DNA of 64,000 bases, taken from positions 142,476,001-142,540,000 of the forward strand of contig JBITNC010000001.1 of assembly GCA_050084985.1 (NCBI GenBank). The letters are read 5' to 3'. The translations under genes and the position numbers were made by a program. Source of the DNA: Nageia nagi (Eukaryota; Pinophyta). Shown one piece after another: positions 21,640 to 34,110 of the stretch (position 1 is the first letter of the stretch; each line of letters starts with the position of its first letter). The notes beneath the pieces are model-generated. The model had not been told where the DNA came from and made no database searches. It saw only the letters and a list, made by a program, of their open reading frames with translations.

Positions 21640-22845
21640 TTTTCTATTTTAACTATATTTATAATTTCTACAATATGATACAAAAGATCTTAATTATGGA
21701 AAGGATGAAGATGCATGATATTTATTGGTTCACACTCTTCATTTCCTTCCATATCAGCTAAATGATATGCTCATGAGATAATTTTATTCTTAATGATATA
21801 TGTTCCTAACTAATTGGGAGCAAATTTATCCCAAAGTTGATGTTTCTTTTGTGAAGTTTGTTAATTTTCTTTAAGTTGTAGATCTCTTATGTTAAATTGA
21901 TGAATTTTAGCTTTTTTATAAAAATCTCTTTTAATGTGATTTTGATAAGTTTGCATATGTTCTAATGCATGAACTTGCATTTCATCTAATAATAATAATT
22001 AATCTAATCATTCTTGATGATCTGCTTCATCTGTAATGTAATCTTGCAAAGCAATTCATAGAGAGGGGATTTCTATTTATAAAGGTAATACTTCTTCTAC
22101 CCCATAAACTAAAGAAAATGGAGTTCCCCTTGTAAGAGTTATAATGTTAATGTGATATGCCCATAAAGCATGTGGAATTCTTGCATGCTAATCTCTATGA
22201 GAATTATTAACTATTTTTAGCAAGATAGTTCAAATGATTTTATTTGTAACTTTATATTCTCCATTTCCTTGAGGATAATATGGTATTATAAAGCTAATTA
22301 TAATATGGTATCCTTTACATAAGGCTAATACCTCTTTATTTTTAAAATTCTTTCCATTATTTGTGATAATTTGAGTAGAAATTCCAAAATGACATATGAT
22401 ATGATCTATAAATTCTGCTATTTTTGGGCCTTTTGTAAAAACCATAGGAATGCTTTTAACCCATTTTATATTTTTTTTTGTAGCTATTATTATAAATTTG
22501 TGGCCACCTAAAGTAGGAGATATTTGATCTATAATATCTAATGCTTATCTTGAGAATGGTCATAATGATTACATAGGCTATAATGCTTGTAATGGTTGAT
22601 TAAATAAATTAGAATTTTGTTGATATTTAGAATATTTCTTAACATATTCTATACAATCACATTCTATTATAGGCCAATAATATCCCAACACATTAGTTAT
22701 TTTTGTGATGGCTAGACCATTAAAATATCCTTCACATATTTCATCATGTGCATATGAGATTGTGATTTGTGGATCTTCCCATTCCAAACATCTAAGCAAT
22801 ATCCCATCAAAACCTCTACAATATAGAACATCTCCTAACATGCAA
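21640..22845 (-). pseudogene. Tat-B integrase
   Basis: Homologous to Tat-A 9270-10472. The zinc domain (C-E-G-Y-F-N-G, C-x5-C) is open in 22841-22578. Core segments at 22445-22230 read I-T-N-N-G-K-N-F (catalytic Asp replaced by Asn) and Y-Y-P-Q-G-N-G-E-Y-K. The C-terminal L-K-E-N and K-F-A-P-N motifs lie at about 21890-21810. Loss of the catalytic Asp and many stops make it inactive. Confidence 0.85.
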
Positions 22846-23089
22846 TAGCAAGAAGCTTTTAATTTGAATGATTTTTTATTTGATTTGGTTAAATTAATAG
22901 TTAAAACTCCATCTCTTAAGAATTTAACTAATTGAATATGCCAATGAATTTTTATCTTCTATTGTAATATCAAGAATCTCATATTCCACATTATCCATTT
23001 CCAATGAAGATTGCATGATTTGCATTATTTCAATGTGAATGGTTTGTCGATGGGATATTTTGGTATTAAATATCCAATTGATGCTATAA

Positions 23090-23470
23090 CATCAACAAAC
23101 CTATTGGTAGATCTTGGTGATGCCTCTATTTCATATCTTTCAAATGATTATATCGGAGTATCCACCAATTTTTTATATTTTTGAAGTAAAGGTTCTTTAT
23201 ATTGGAAGATTCCTTTAACTTGATTTACTATTAACAAAGAATCACCAATAAATTTGACTTTCCTTATTTTTAATTTTAAGGTAATTTTCATAGCTAATAT
23301 TAAAACTTCATATTCACCATTATTATTTGTGAATCGAAAATTAAGTTTAATAGAGTATGGTATAGGAACTCCTTGTGGTGTAATAAATACAATACCAACA
23401 CATCCACTTTATTAATACAGAGAACCATCAAAATAATTTACCATATCCCATTCTTCCTTAGGATCAATAG
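23090..23470 (-). pseudogene. Tat-B second (archaeal-type) RNase H
   Basis: Reads W-D-M-V-N-Y-F-D-G-S at about 23450, N-N-N-G-E-Y-E-V-L at about 23320 and F-I-G-D-S-L-L-I-V-N at about 23245. It aligns to Tat-A 8700-8960 and retains the acidic triad, but is broken by TAA/TAG codons. Confidence 0.75.
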
Positions 23471-23539
23471 GAATTCCCATTTCATCTAGTTGGAAAACAT
23501 ATTCATCTAGCAATTCAATTATAAGAGGCTTATCATGTT

Positions 23540-24200
23540 GTAATGGTGCATTTGCAAGATAATCAACTATAACTCGAACTTTGATAGATTTTTAGCTTAT
23601 AAATTGTAAATCAAATTTTGTTAAATGCATAATCCATTTAGATGCCCTAGTATTTTGATAGGTTTTATTCATCATATATTTTAATGGATCTACTTTGGCA
23701 ATCGCATAAGTTGTATGACTTAACATGTAGTGTCTAAGATTTTTTTTTGTGAAGACTACTGCTAAACATAACTTTTTCATGTATACATATCTTATCTCAT
23801 AATCAACTAGAGTTCAACTAAGATTATATATGCCTTTCTTAAACTAGATTATGTGGCAAATGAATAAAGTAAAAATAGTTCTCCTTCTTTTGGGGGAATC
23901 AAAACTAGAGATGATGAGTAGATAGCATTTTATTTCTTTGAATGCTTCTTATTGTTCCTTTTCTTAGTGAAATATGATTCCCTTTTTTAACAATTTATTA
24001 AATGGTTTACATTTAACCAATAATTGTGATATGAAATGCCTTATAGCTTGTAATTTTCCTTGTAAACTTTGTAATTATTTTATATTCAAAGGATGAACCA
24101 TATTTACTATTTCTTTTTATTTTATTTGGATCTAATTCATTTTCTCATCTTGAAATGATAAAACCTAATAATTTCCCTGAAGTGGCTTCAAAAACACATT
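23540..24200 (-). pseudogene. Tat-B RT connection and Ty3-type RNase H
   Basis: The open segment 23780-23592 (K-L-C-L-A-V-V-F-T, then V-D-P-L-K-Y-M-M-N-K-T-Y-Q-N) matches Tat-A 8380-8560 almost residue for residue. The rest is interrupted. It follows RT on the minus strand. Confidence 0.75.
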
Positions 24201-24227
24201 TCTTTGGATTCAATCAAACATTATGTT

Positions 24228-25100
24228 CTAATAACCTATAAAAGTTTCTATAAGTACTTCTAGATGATCTTTTCTAGTTTTAGACTTAACCAATAAATTA
24301 TCCACATAATATTCCATAATATAATGCATGTAGTCATGAAATATATATGTCATTTCTTGTTGATAAGTAGCTCCAACATACTTTGAATCAAAGGGCATTA
24401 CTTTGTAACAAAAAATTCCCCATGGTGTTGTAAAAGATATTTTATATTGATCTTCCATAGCTACTTTTCTTTGATTATAACCAGAAAATCCATCCATGAG
24501 TGATAGTATTTCATGTCTAGTAGTGGAATCAACTAGATTATCAATATTTGGAAGTATAAAATCATCTTTTGGCCTTATTCAAATATCTAAAATCCATGCA
24601 AATATGAATCTTTCCATTAGGCTTTTTAACTGGTACCATATTGGAAATCCAATCAAAACAATCAATAGGTTATATAAATTTTACTTTCAATAGCTTTTGT
24701 AATACTTCTTTTACCATTAATGATATCATAGGATGCATTTTTTGTAATTTCTATTTTATTGGCTTAGTATCTTCTTTAAGATCTAAATTATGTACATCTA
24801 ATTTCGAATCCAATCTAGACATATCTACATATAACCATGCAAATACTTTTTATTTTTCTTTAATAATGGATAGAAAATTTTTCCTTTCATCTCCATTTAA
24901 TGATTTTCATAATAGAACAATTTTTTGAATTACTAGAATCATCACTTAAATCTATTTCGATTGTTTCTTCAATTAACATATGAGATCCTTCTTCTAATTA
25001 ACTGGGTATTGGAATCTAATTTTAATCATCTTGATTATATTACTCATCCTCACCTAAATCTTTCTCATTTAAGGATGTATTTATTATGGGTTCAAATATT
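24228..25100 (-). pseudogene. Tat-B reverse transcriptase
   Basis: Palm motifs are open at 24497-24228: M-D-G-F-S-G-Y-N-Q, T-P-W-G-I-F-C-Y-K-V-M-P-F, then Y-V-D-N in place of Y-V-D-D, an Asp-to-Asn change that destroys the active site. Upstream W-I-S-N-M-V-P-V-K-K-P-N-G-K-I is readable at about 24660-24610. It is followed by a small deletion after N-K-A. The family is certain from the direct match to Tat-A. Confidence 0.85.
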
Positions 25101-26130
25101 TGGAATATAATATTTATATCCTTAAATTTGTATTGTTGGTTTTTTAGAAATGAGTGTAAAATATGTAGTATTTTCATATATAATAAAATTTGATATGGAT
25201 TCTATTAAATCTGATCAACTTAGTTGCTCAAAATCATCACTTCCATACCAATCAAAATATATTTCTCCTAATTTTAACTTAGGCACTTCTTCAATGTGAA
25301 CCATGTTAATTGAAATAATATTAGAGAATAGATTTTTAGGTATTGATATTTCTAATTTTGTAATACTTTGATTTACTATCCATTCAAAGTCTTCAACTAG
25401 ATCTTTATATTCAAGATGTTTTGGTTCCAATTAAATTATTTCTATATGATATTCTCTTATATTTTTACCTTCATATCCTGATCCTATTTTTTCATTTTTG
25501 TAATTGATAATGAATATCAATTGTATATCTAGGCCCTTGTTCATAATGACCTAAACCATGTCCTTTCCATTGGAATATATTAAAATATCTTTGGAAAAAA
25601 GATCATACATAAGGTCATAAATATTCCAATGAGTTACAAAATACACCTTCATGTGATTTAGGTAAAGGAATTGATGATGGTACTATAGGGCTTGCGTATA
25701 CAAAGAGTGTTTAATTAGGAGCATTTCCTAATGGTATTAATTATCCCATCATAGTAGGAGATTCATTAGGTCATCCAATATCTTGAGAAGAGGGAATATG
25801 AAGATTACATCATTAATTTCATATTCTCCTATACCCAAATCAGACAACTTTGTTGTCACTAGATAAATTTTTGATGATTTATCATATTCTTTATCATCAT
25901 CATTTTGTGATGATACATTTATTTGAGATGAATATTTTGATGAATAAGCTTTATTTAATTCATCCAAATTGGGTACTCTTTCTTCCAAATAATCCCTATC
26001 TTGTGGTGTTCATTTTATTTTTGGTTATAAACAATTATCAATCTTTTGTTGAGTATTTGACAACTTTTGTTGATCAATAATTTATTTTTATTTTAAAGTG
26101 TTTAAAAATATGTGATTATTTTTATCCACA
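25101..26130 (-). pseudogene. Tat-B protease-RT linker
   Basis: Short open segments (25430-25215, 25988-25749) read in the pol direction. The second contains L-G-I-G-E-Y-E-I-N-D-V-I-F, matching Tat-A L-G-M-G-E-Y-D-V-D-D-V-V-F at 6263. No catalytic motif. Confidence 0.65.
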
Positions 26131-26620
26131 TCAGCTACCAATGGTTTGTTTTTTGGTATAGATACTGTGAAAAATGAGTATATGGTAAGGATACATCATT
26201 AGGAAAATACGTAGTGTTACAAAGTGAATATGAATTTTCATCTCTAGGTACATAATGTACTACATTTTCATGAATATATTTTAAATAATTATGATATGTT
26301 GATGGGATACATTGCATATTTCTAATTCAATGTATTCCTAAGAGAATATTATATCATGTAATATCCCCTTTAATAACTTGTGATAAAGCTTGCACCATTT
26401 TTGATCCCACATTAATAGGTAATATGTTTGATCCTATTGTTAAAGATAAAGTATTGTTAAATGCTTTTACTTGGAGGGATGTTGCTAAAATATGTGAAAA
26501 TGGAAGATTTAAATTCTTGTATGCAGTCATTGAAATAATGTTTATGGTTGAACCTTGATCAATTAGGATTCTTTTAAATATTTTTCCATCAAATTAGGCT
26601 ATGATATGTAAAGGTGGATC
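26131..26620 (-). pseudogene. Tat-B aspartic protease
   Basis: The M-Q-C-I-P-S-T-Y-H-N-Y-L-K segment at 26317 and the preceding I-L-L-G-I-H match Tat-A. The D-x-G-S-T-I-N-I-I active-site region is readable at about 26560. Interrupted by several stops. Confidence 0.7.
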
Positions 26621-27777
26621 TAAACCATGTGTCCCATTTGAATGCTTTATTTCATGATTAAAGAAAGTAATAGCAGGGTTTTGAATTGTTTTAATATTTC
26701 CCACAAAAGATATAAAACTTTTAGGATCATTTATATCTAATTAAATTGTTTATAATAATTAACATATTACATCTCTATGATCTTTAGATTGTTGTAATAA
26801 TTCAAATAATGATATTTTTACCTGTGAATTCTTCAATTGCTAGTGCAAAGCTCCTTTTATAGAAACCTTGGGAGGTTGTGGCTTAGGTATATGTGATTGC
26901 ACATAAACCTTATCTTGATGATTGTTTGGTATTACATTTTTCCTCCCTTGTAACTTTCGAGCTCTTGTAGCAACATTGATCATTCCTATGAATGTCAATT
27001 TATCATAACTCCATATATGTGTAACTTGATTTTCACATGGATGGAATGAAATATTATTAGTTTGATGTTGAGAAAGTGGGTTTTGATAAATCTCTAAATT
27101 TTGATTAGCAATTACAATAGAATTATCAACCTCTAACTTCCCTCTATCAATTAAATCTTGAACTATATTTTTAATATTCTACATTTATCTATATCATGAC
27201 CCTTTTGATAATGGTAATGATAAAATTCATTTTCATTATACCATCTACTTTCTTTAGTATTAAGATGTTATGGTATTATATTAGAAAAACATAATTATTT
27301 CATGGTCACATAGTTTCCTCAAAATATCATAAAGATATTCTAACAAAGGTGTGAACTTTCTTTTTGGTTTAGAATCATTTTCCATATTTTGGGGTGGAGT
27401 TGCTTCCAATTATTTTATAATGGAGACCTTATTTGCTGGTAATTGTTTACTCTCTTTGATTCTTATTTTTAGTATAACCTTCTCTTTGGTTGGTTTTTAT
27501 TTCTTCATCTTATATTTTAACCTTTTCAATTATTATTGCTTGAAAATACCTTCTTCAAAGGTTCTATGTTGTTGGATTAACAATGCATTGGAAATAGGTC
27601 TCAAATAACTTTGACTAAATAATTTGACCAATTCTTCTTGAGGAAAAGTATAAGGCATACTTATCAATACCACCCTCTATCATAAGATAAAATTAGTAAT
27701 TGGCTCATCTAGAAATTGTTATAACCTCATGAGATCAATGATGGAAGTTTTATCTTTGATATTGATTTTAAAGGGTT
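26621..27777 (-). pseudogene. gag: Tat-B gag, 3' part
   Basis: Starts at the copia-1 insertion (27777) with N-I-K-D-K-T-S-I-I-D-L, then M-P-Y-T-F-P-Q-E-E-L-V-K-L-F-S-Q, matching the capsid end of Tat-A at 4450-4610. It continues to a degraded knuckle (H-Y-x-K-R-V region, about 27210). The other half of gag is at 42374-43740. Confidence 0.8.
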
Positions 27778-27782
27778 CCAAG
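27778..27782. repeat. Left target-site duplication of copia-1 (ccaag)
   Basis: Identical to 42369-42373. Removing the element rejoins Tat-B gag. Confidence 0.92.
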
Positions 27783-28273
27783 TGTAGGAATTAGATCTAG
27801 ACTAATCCTCAAGGTCCAAGACTAGGAAACTCAATCATTCATCATCTACAAGATAATAACACCATTCACACAAGATAACACAAATATAATGTGGTTCCTC
27901 CCTCCTTGGGAGTACATCCACAACTAGTTCTCAATTCTCAATCTATGCACCTCTTACTACAATTCTCTTTCTCTCTTCTACACAAACTAGTAGAGTAATC
28001 TTACTCCAAATCTTACAACTGTTACAAGAGGAGAGGCCCTCTATTTATAGCATGAGAGCACCTCCCTAACCTCCCTTTAACCCAAGGGTAAGGTCAGGGT
28101 TACAATAAATATATGACCTAACTTTAACCTACCAACTAACCCCATGGTAAGGTCAAAGTCCCACATAATAAAGAATTCAATTAATCCCTTAAGGTATCTA
28201 CATATCCTTTAAGTGATTAATTGAATTTACAAGGAGTTTAGATATTCACAATATTTTATTACAAATTCTAACA
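27783..28273 (-). repeat. Copia-1 3' LTR (left)
   Basis: Opens tgtaggaatt and closes ttctaaca on the plus strand. Contains a minus-strand TATA box (tatttata, 28042-28049). Matches 41888-42368. Confidence 0.93.
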
Positions 28274-28284
28274 CTCCCCCTTAA
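28274..28284 (-). other. Copia-1 polypurine tract
   Basis: On the minus strand TTAAGGGGGAG abuts the 3' LTR. Confidence 0.75.
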
Positions 28285-28756
28285 TGCAATATTGGGATAG
28301 AGCGTAGAAGAGAGAAGAGAGAGAGAGTAAGAGAGAGTTCTCCTCCATAGAGATACAAGTGGAGATGAGAACATTTACATATTTGAGAATCTTTTTGAGA
28401 ACTAGTATGAGACTCACTACATTACCATTTGACAAAATGGTTTACAATATAATCATTAACCACAATTGGTTTCACTGTACATAGTAGTCGATCAACTTTA
28501 ACCTGACATGTGAGTCTCCATGAGCTTGCTTACACAAGGTGAGTAACCTGCATTTTTGAAGAAGATCTTGCATGCTACAAGCAACTCATGAACAAAATTA
28601 GTTGCATCATATATTCAAATAAGAGAATCAAATAATGCCATATTATAAATAACTAATCAATGGTGCACTATAAGTCATCACGGAGATGCCAAGCCATCAC
28701 TCATAGTCACCTGTTGTATATAGACATGTGTTGATTATTAATAGAGCATAAAAATT
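28285..28756 (-). other. Copia-1 3' untranslated region, single-copy part
   Basis: No ORF. It has a GA-rich stretch at 28300-28345 and otherwise AT-rich sequence between the polypurine tract and the minisatellite. Confidence 0.5.
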
Positions 28757-29263
28757 GTACAACAAGTTTCTCACGCAGAGCAAACTTACCACAGAGGTAT
28801 AGAATGTACAACAAGTTCCTCACGTAGAGCGAACTTACCATAGAGGTATATTAATTATATACTCAAAAAATTGTACAAGTTTCTCATGCAAAGCAAACTT
28901 ACCATGGAGGTATAAAATGTACAAAAAGTTTGTCACGCAGAGCAAACTTACCATAGAGGTATAAAAATGTACAACAAGTTTGTCACACAGAGCAAACTTA
29001 CCACGGAGGTATAAAATGTACAACAAGTTTATCACACAGAGCAAACTTACCATGGAGGTATAAAAATGTACAAGTTTGTCACGTAGAACAAACTTACCAT
29101 GGAGGTATAAAATGTACAAGTTTGTCACGTAGAGCAAACTTACCATGAAAGTATAAAAAATGTACAACAAGTTTGTCACGCAGAGCAAACTTACCATGGA
29201 GGTATAAAAATGTACAATAAGTTTGTCATGTAGAGCAAACTTACCATGGAGGTATATCATAAT
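28757..29263 (-). repeat. Ten-copy minisatellite, 46-50-bp unit, in copia-1 3' UTR
   Basis: Units of the form tgtacaacaagtttgtcac / gcagagcaaacttaccatgg / aggtataaaa repeat ten times, some lacking the caa of acaacaag and one with an extra 18 bases (28845-28865). A 144-codon minus-strand frame is only the repeat read through. Confidence 0.92.
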
Positions 29264-29330
29264 CAACACACACTATATAATAACAACAAAAGAGCCTCTT
29301 AGAGGTGAAGTTGTCATCACTAACAAAAGT

Positions 29331-31882
29331 TCAAACTTCACTCCCCCTTGAGGGAAACTTCACCAACCCGAGAGAATCCCTAAGCTTGCTGAACTGAGCT
29401 TCAGGAAGGAGCTTGGTGAATAAGTCAGCAGAGTTTTCAGTAGATGGACAATACTCCAAGTGTATGATGTCATCTAGAACCTTCTCCCTAATAAAATGGG
29501 CTTGGATTTCCACATGTTTGGTTCTTTGATGGAACACAGGATTCTTAGCCAAAGATATAGCTAATTAATTATCTGAAGAAATAAGAGATGGACTATTTTG
29601 CTTATACCCAATTTCATTCAGAAGATGCCTTAGCCAAATAGCTTCTTGGGTGGCAATAGACATGGCTCGATATTTGGCTTCGATGGTAGAAAGAGTCACA
29701 GTAGGTTGCTTCTTGGAAGCCCAAGAGATAGCACCTGAACCAATGCTAAACACATATGCAGAGGTTGATTTTCTATCATCTCTATCTCCCCCATAATTAG
29801 AATCTAAGAACCTGAAGAGAATAATTGAGGGCACTTTGGAATACTTAAGAGCAAGATCCTTTGTCCCTGCCACATACCTCAAGATTTGCTTAACAACATT
29901 GAGGTGCTCAACATATGGTTTTTGCATGAATCGTGCCATCAGATTCACTGCAAAGGCAATATCAGGTTGAGAGATAGTCAGATACAGAAGACTACCAATC
30001 AATTGCCTATAAGCTGTAGCATCAGCCAACTAAGAATTTGAGCTTAGAGATACAATGATTTTAGGAGAAATAGGTATTGCAACATATTTACACTCCTCCA
30101 TTCCAAACTTTTGCAAGATGTCTGATATATACTTAGATTGACTAAGATAAGTACAATCTTTATGTTGGTATACTTCCATCCCAAGATAGTAATGCAATAG
30201 ACCTAGATCAGTCATTTCAAATGTTGCCTTCAGTTTGGATATGCACTCTTGGATGATTTCAATATTATTTCCAGTTATGAGAAGATCATCCACATAAAGG
30301 AGAATTAAGACCACGTCTTTTCCTTGATTGAGTACATAGAGATCTGAGTCAGAGAAGCACTTGGAAAAACCAATATCTACAAAGAATCCTAAAATTTTCT
30401 TGTACCATGCTCTAGGTGCTTGCTTAAGTCCATACAAAGACTTCTTTAGCTTGCACACAAGAGACTCTTTTTCTTCTGGAATAAATCCTTCTAGTTGATT
30501 CATGTAGATTTCTACATCCAAGTCACCATTAAGAAATGCACTCTTAACATCAAGTTGGAAAACTTTCCATCCTTGAGCTATAGAAAGAGCAAGGATTATC
30601 CTAACAGTAGGCATCTTGGCCATAGGAGCAAAGGTTTCCTCATAATCAATACCATATTTTTGAGTGAATCCTTTGGCCACTAACCTTGCTTTGTATTTTT
30701 CAATTTCTCCATCAGAATTGTACTTGACCTTGTATATCCATTTATTTCCAATCACATTTTTCTCATTGGGATAAGGAACCAAATCCCAAGTTTCATTTTT
30801 TTTGAGCGCCTCATACTCAACTTTCATAGCTTCCATCCAGCACTCTTGCTTGGAAGCTACTTTGAAGGTTGATGGCTCATTCGTATTATCAATTTTGGCA
30901 AATAAAGATTTATTCAAGGTCATACTTCTTGTAATTCTCTGAGCTAGAGAATTTTGCTCTTGTGGTGACTTCCCTACATGATCATCCAACTAGTTAGGTG
31001 CTGGCGAAGAATCATCTGAATCAGACACCTCAGCATGAGAAGTTGTATCCTCAGGAAGTTCATTGAACTTGACATCCCTAGAAATAAAGACTATTTTATG
31101 GGATGAGGAGTAGAGCCTATAACCTCTATGTTGATTATCATACCCCACAAAGATGCATTTTTCAAATCTTTTATCCAACTTCTTTCTTTTCTCTGAGGTA
31201 ATGAAGGCAAATGCATCACAACTGAAGACCCTAAAGTGTGAGATGTTAGGTTTCTTTCCTGTCCATGCTTCATACGAAGTTTTACTTTCAACTACTTTAG
31301 TAGGACACCTATTTAGGGTGTGAATAGCAGTGTGAATAGCTTCACCCCATAAGAAACTAGGAAGGTTACCCAACATGCACCTTGCCATTTCCATAATGGT
31401 TCAATTCTTCCTTTTAGCAACTCCATTTTGCTGAGGGGTGTAAGGGATTGTGAATTGCTGCTTGATCCCATGTTTAACACAATAGTCGTTAAACTCATTG
31501 CTATTATACTCACCCCCATTATCAAATCTCAGCATCTTGATCTTAAAATCAGTTTGATTTTCAACAAGAGCCTTAAAGTCTTTAAACCTGTCAAAAGTTT
31601 GATCTTTGTGCTCAAGTAGATAACCAAATGTCATCCTACTGAAATCATCAATGAAGGTCAGAACATAAGAAGCTCCCCCTAGAGACTTAGTCTGAAATGG
31701 ACCCATCAAATCTGAATGCACAAGTTGAAGAGGACGAGTAGCCCGAGTTGCCTTATCTTTTTCAAACTTTTGCCTATTCATCTTTCCTAGAATGCACCTT
31801 TCATAGAGACCAATTGTGGGTGAAATATTAGGTAAACCTTCCACAAGTTCTTGATTTTTCATATCTTGAATACTCTTGTGGT
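29331..31882 (-). pseudogene. Copia-1 pol: integrase, RT, RNase H (after the nested insertion)
   Basis: Continues the gag frame directly across copia-2 once one taagg copy is removed. In order: end of the gag-pre-integrase zinc domain (L-G-H-L-N-H-K-S), integrase core with H-S-D-L, F-D-N-G-G-E-Y and P-Q-Q-N-G-V-A, then RT with V-A-K-G-F-T-Q-K, L-D-V-K-S-A-F-L-N-G-D, S-L-Y-G-L-K-Q-A-P-R-A-W and Y-V-D-D at about 30300. RNase H follows with D-S-N-Y-G-G-D and I-E-A-K-Y-R-A. Four nonsense codons: TGA 31401 (Arg), TAG 30990, TAG 30030, TAA 29565, each one C-to-T step from Gln or Arg. No frameshift. The protein ends at TGA 29331 in a GGGGGAG-rich context. Confidence 0.93.
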
Positions 31883-31887
31883 TAAGG
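31883..31887. repeat. Left target-site duplication of copia-2 (taagg)
   Basis: Identical to 36975-36979. Confidence 0.93.
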
Positions 31888-32422
31888 TGTTAGGATTTAA
31901 TAAGTTTATATAAGCAAGAGCATCAATAATTCTCTTACTCCTTAGCAAAAGAAACAACATTCAAAGCATACTACTGAAATCAAATAACCATGAACATCAA
32001 TCACACAAAGAGAGACACAAGAGATAACGTGGTTCACCCAATGTAGGCTACATCCACGGAGAAGCTTTCAACCCTTTTGCATATCATTCTTCAAAGTCCT
32101 CCAAGTAACAAACCAGCAGCATAACCTTGCTACAATCTTCACTTTGGAGTTACAACAAAACCTCACTACAATCTCTCTTTCAATAATCACAATCTACTTC
32201 ACAATTGCTGTCAAAACTACAATACTACATGCCTCAACTCAAGCCTCTTATTTATAGGTACAAACTAACCCAACTTAAACCCAAGTTGGATCAGGAAGGT
32301 TGTTAGGTAACCCCCAACCCTTCTATAACTAATAACCAGGTGTCATGGCTTCTTGGCAACTAAAAAATGAGAAAGAAACTGCTCTCTATTTTCTAGCCGG
32401 TTGTAGTCTCCATTTTCTAACA
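31888..32422 (-). repeat. Copia-2 3' LTR (left)
   Basis: 535 bp, tgttagg...ttctaaca, with a minus-strand TATA box at 32249-32256. Confidence 0.95.
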
Positions 32423-32437
32423 ATCTCCCACTTGGAG
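32423..32437 (-). other. Copia-2 polypurine tract
   Basis: Minus strand AAGTGGGAGAT before TGTTAG, the usual copia arrangement. Confidence 0.8.
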
Positions 32438-32482
32438 ACTTCTTCCTCTGCAACAAGGGTCAAAAGCTTCTCATCTTGGCCT

Positions 32483-34110
32483 TTACTCCTTAAGACCAAT
32501 ACAAGTTGAGCAAGAGCCCAACTTCTCCTTTGTAACAACTTTAGTGAACATGTTCGCAGGATTTTGAGACATGTGAATCTTCCCCAAACTGACTAAACCA
32601 TCCTCCAACACTGCCCTGATGAAGTGATACCTCAATTTGATATGCTTGGTTCTCGAATGGAAGGCTGAGTTCTTTACAAGATGAATGACACTCTGGCTAT
32701 CGCTCCATAGCTTCACGTCCTCCTGCACCTTTCCCCGTTCCTCCATCAATCTCTTTAACCAAATCAATTCTTTACTTGCCTCCGTGATCGCAACATACTC
32801 TGCCTTAGTAGTGGAGAGAGCCACAACTTGTTGGAGCTTTGAAATCCAACTCACCGTTGTACCTCCAATGGTAAACACATATCCTGTAGTGCTTCTCCCA
32901 CCATCTATATCACCTGCCATGTCAGAATCAACATAACCTTGCAAACAAGAATTAGATCCACCAAAACATAAAGAGTAATGAGAAGTACCCTTTAAATACC
33001 TAAGGATCCATTTAACTGCTTCCCAATGCCCTTTTCCTAGATTGTTCATGAATCTACTAACCACTCCCACTGCTTGTGCTATATCTGGTCTAGCGCACAC
33101 CATTGCATACATTAAACTTCCAACCGCTGAAGCATAAGGAACCTTAGTCATGTACTCCTTTTCCTTATCTATCTTAGAACATAAATATTTGGTGAGTTTA
33201 AAATGCTTTGCCAATGGTGTAGTTACAGATTTTGCATCTTTCATATTGAACCTTTTAAGAACCTTATCAATATAATCTTCTTGACTTAGTCTAAGCAAGT
33301 GGTTTTGTTTATCTCTTGTTATTTTCATTCCAAGTATTTGTTTAGCTTCACCCAAATCCTTCATTTCAAAAGTATTAGCCAACTTTTCCTTAAGATCAAC
33401 AATATCTTGCATACTAGATCCTGCTACCAACATATCATCCACATATAAAAGCAAGATTACATAGTTGTGATTTGTTGTCTTCCTTACATACACACAATGA
33501 TCAGATTGACATCTTACAAATTTATTTATTATCATGAAAGTGTCAAACTTATGATACCATTGCCTAGGTGCTTGCTTCAAACCATACAAGCTCTTTTCCA
33601 ATTTACATACATACCCTTCTTTACCTTTGACCTCAAAACCTTCGGGTTGATGCATATAAATATCCTCCTCCAAATCCCCATGAAGGAAAGCTATCTTTAC
33701 ATCCAATTGTTCAAGAAACAAGTTTTCAGTAGCAACAAGACTCAATATTGCTCTAATCGAGGTCATTTTAACAACTGGAGAAAAGATCTCATCATAATCT
33801 ATACCTTTTTTCTGTTCAAAACCTTTTACCACAAGTCTTGCCTTGTACCTTTGTCGCCCATCTACCTCTTCCTTTATCCTATACACCCATTTGTTAGTAA
33901 GTGCCTTCTTACCCTCTGGAAGCTCAACCAAACTCCAAGTTTGATTCTTAAGTAAGGAGTCCATCTCCTCCTTCATAGCATGCTCCCACTTAATCTGTGT
34001 ATCACCTTGCATAGCTTCATCAAAACATTCAGGTTCACCACCATCAGTATAAAGAATATGATAAAGAGCAGGAGAGTATCGTTCAGGAGGATTTCTAGTC
34101 CTTGAGGACT
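32483..34110 (-). pseudogene. Copia-2 RT and RNase H
   Basis: A 509-codon open segment from 34012. RT motifs: N-K-W-V-Y-R-I-K, A-R-L-V-V-K-G-F-E-Q-K, L-D-V-K-I-A-F-L-H-G-D, S-L-Y-G-L-K-Q-A-P-R-Q-W and Y-V-D-D-M-L-V-A-G at about 33440. RNase H: Y-V-D-S-D-M-A-G-D, T-T-K-A-E-Y-V-A and W-S-D-S-Q-S. It is open to its natural stop. A frame change at about 34013-34110 separates it from integrase. All catalytic Asp residues that I can place are present. Confidence 0.94.

Noticed and set aside
28757-29263. Regular repeats suggesting a CRISPR-like array.
   Set aside because: Units are contiguous near-copies without unique spacers, lie in a copia 3' UTR, and the setting is a plant nuclear genome.
28835-29269. 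144-codon minus-strand ORF with repeated peptides.
   Set aside because: It is the minisatellite read through; unit-length variants shift the frame between repeats.
33467-33955. 162-codon plus-strand ORF.
   Set aside because: Exactly opposite the copia-2 RT; antisense shadow with no motif.
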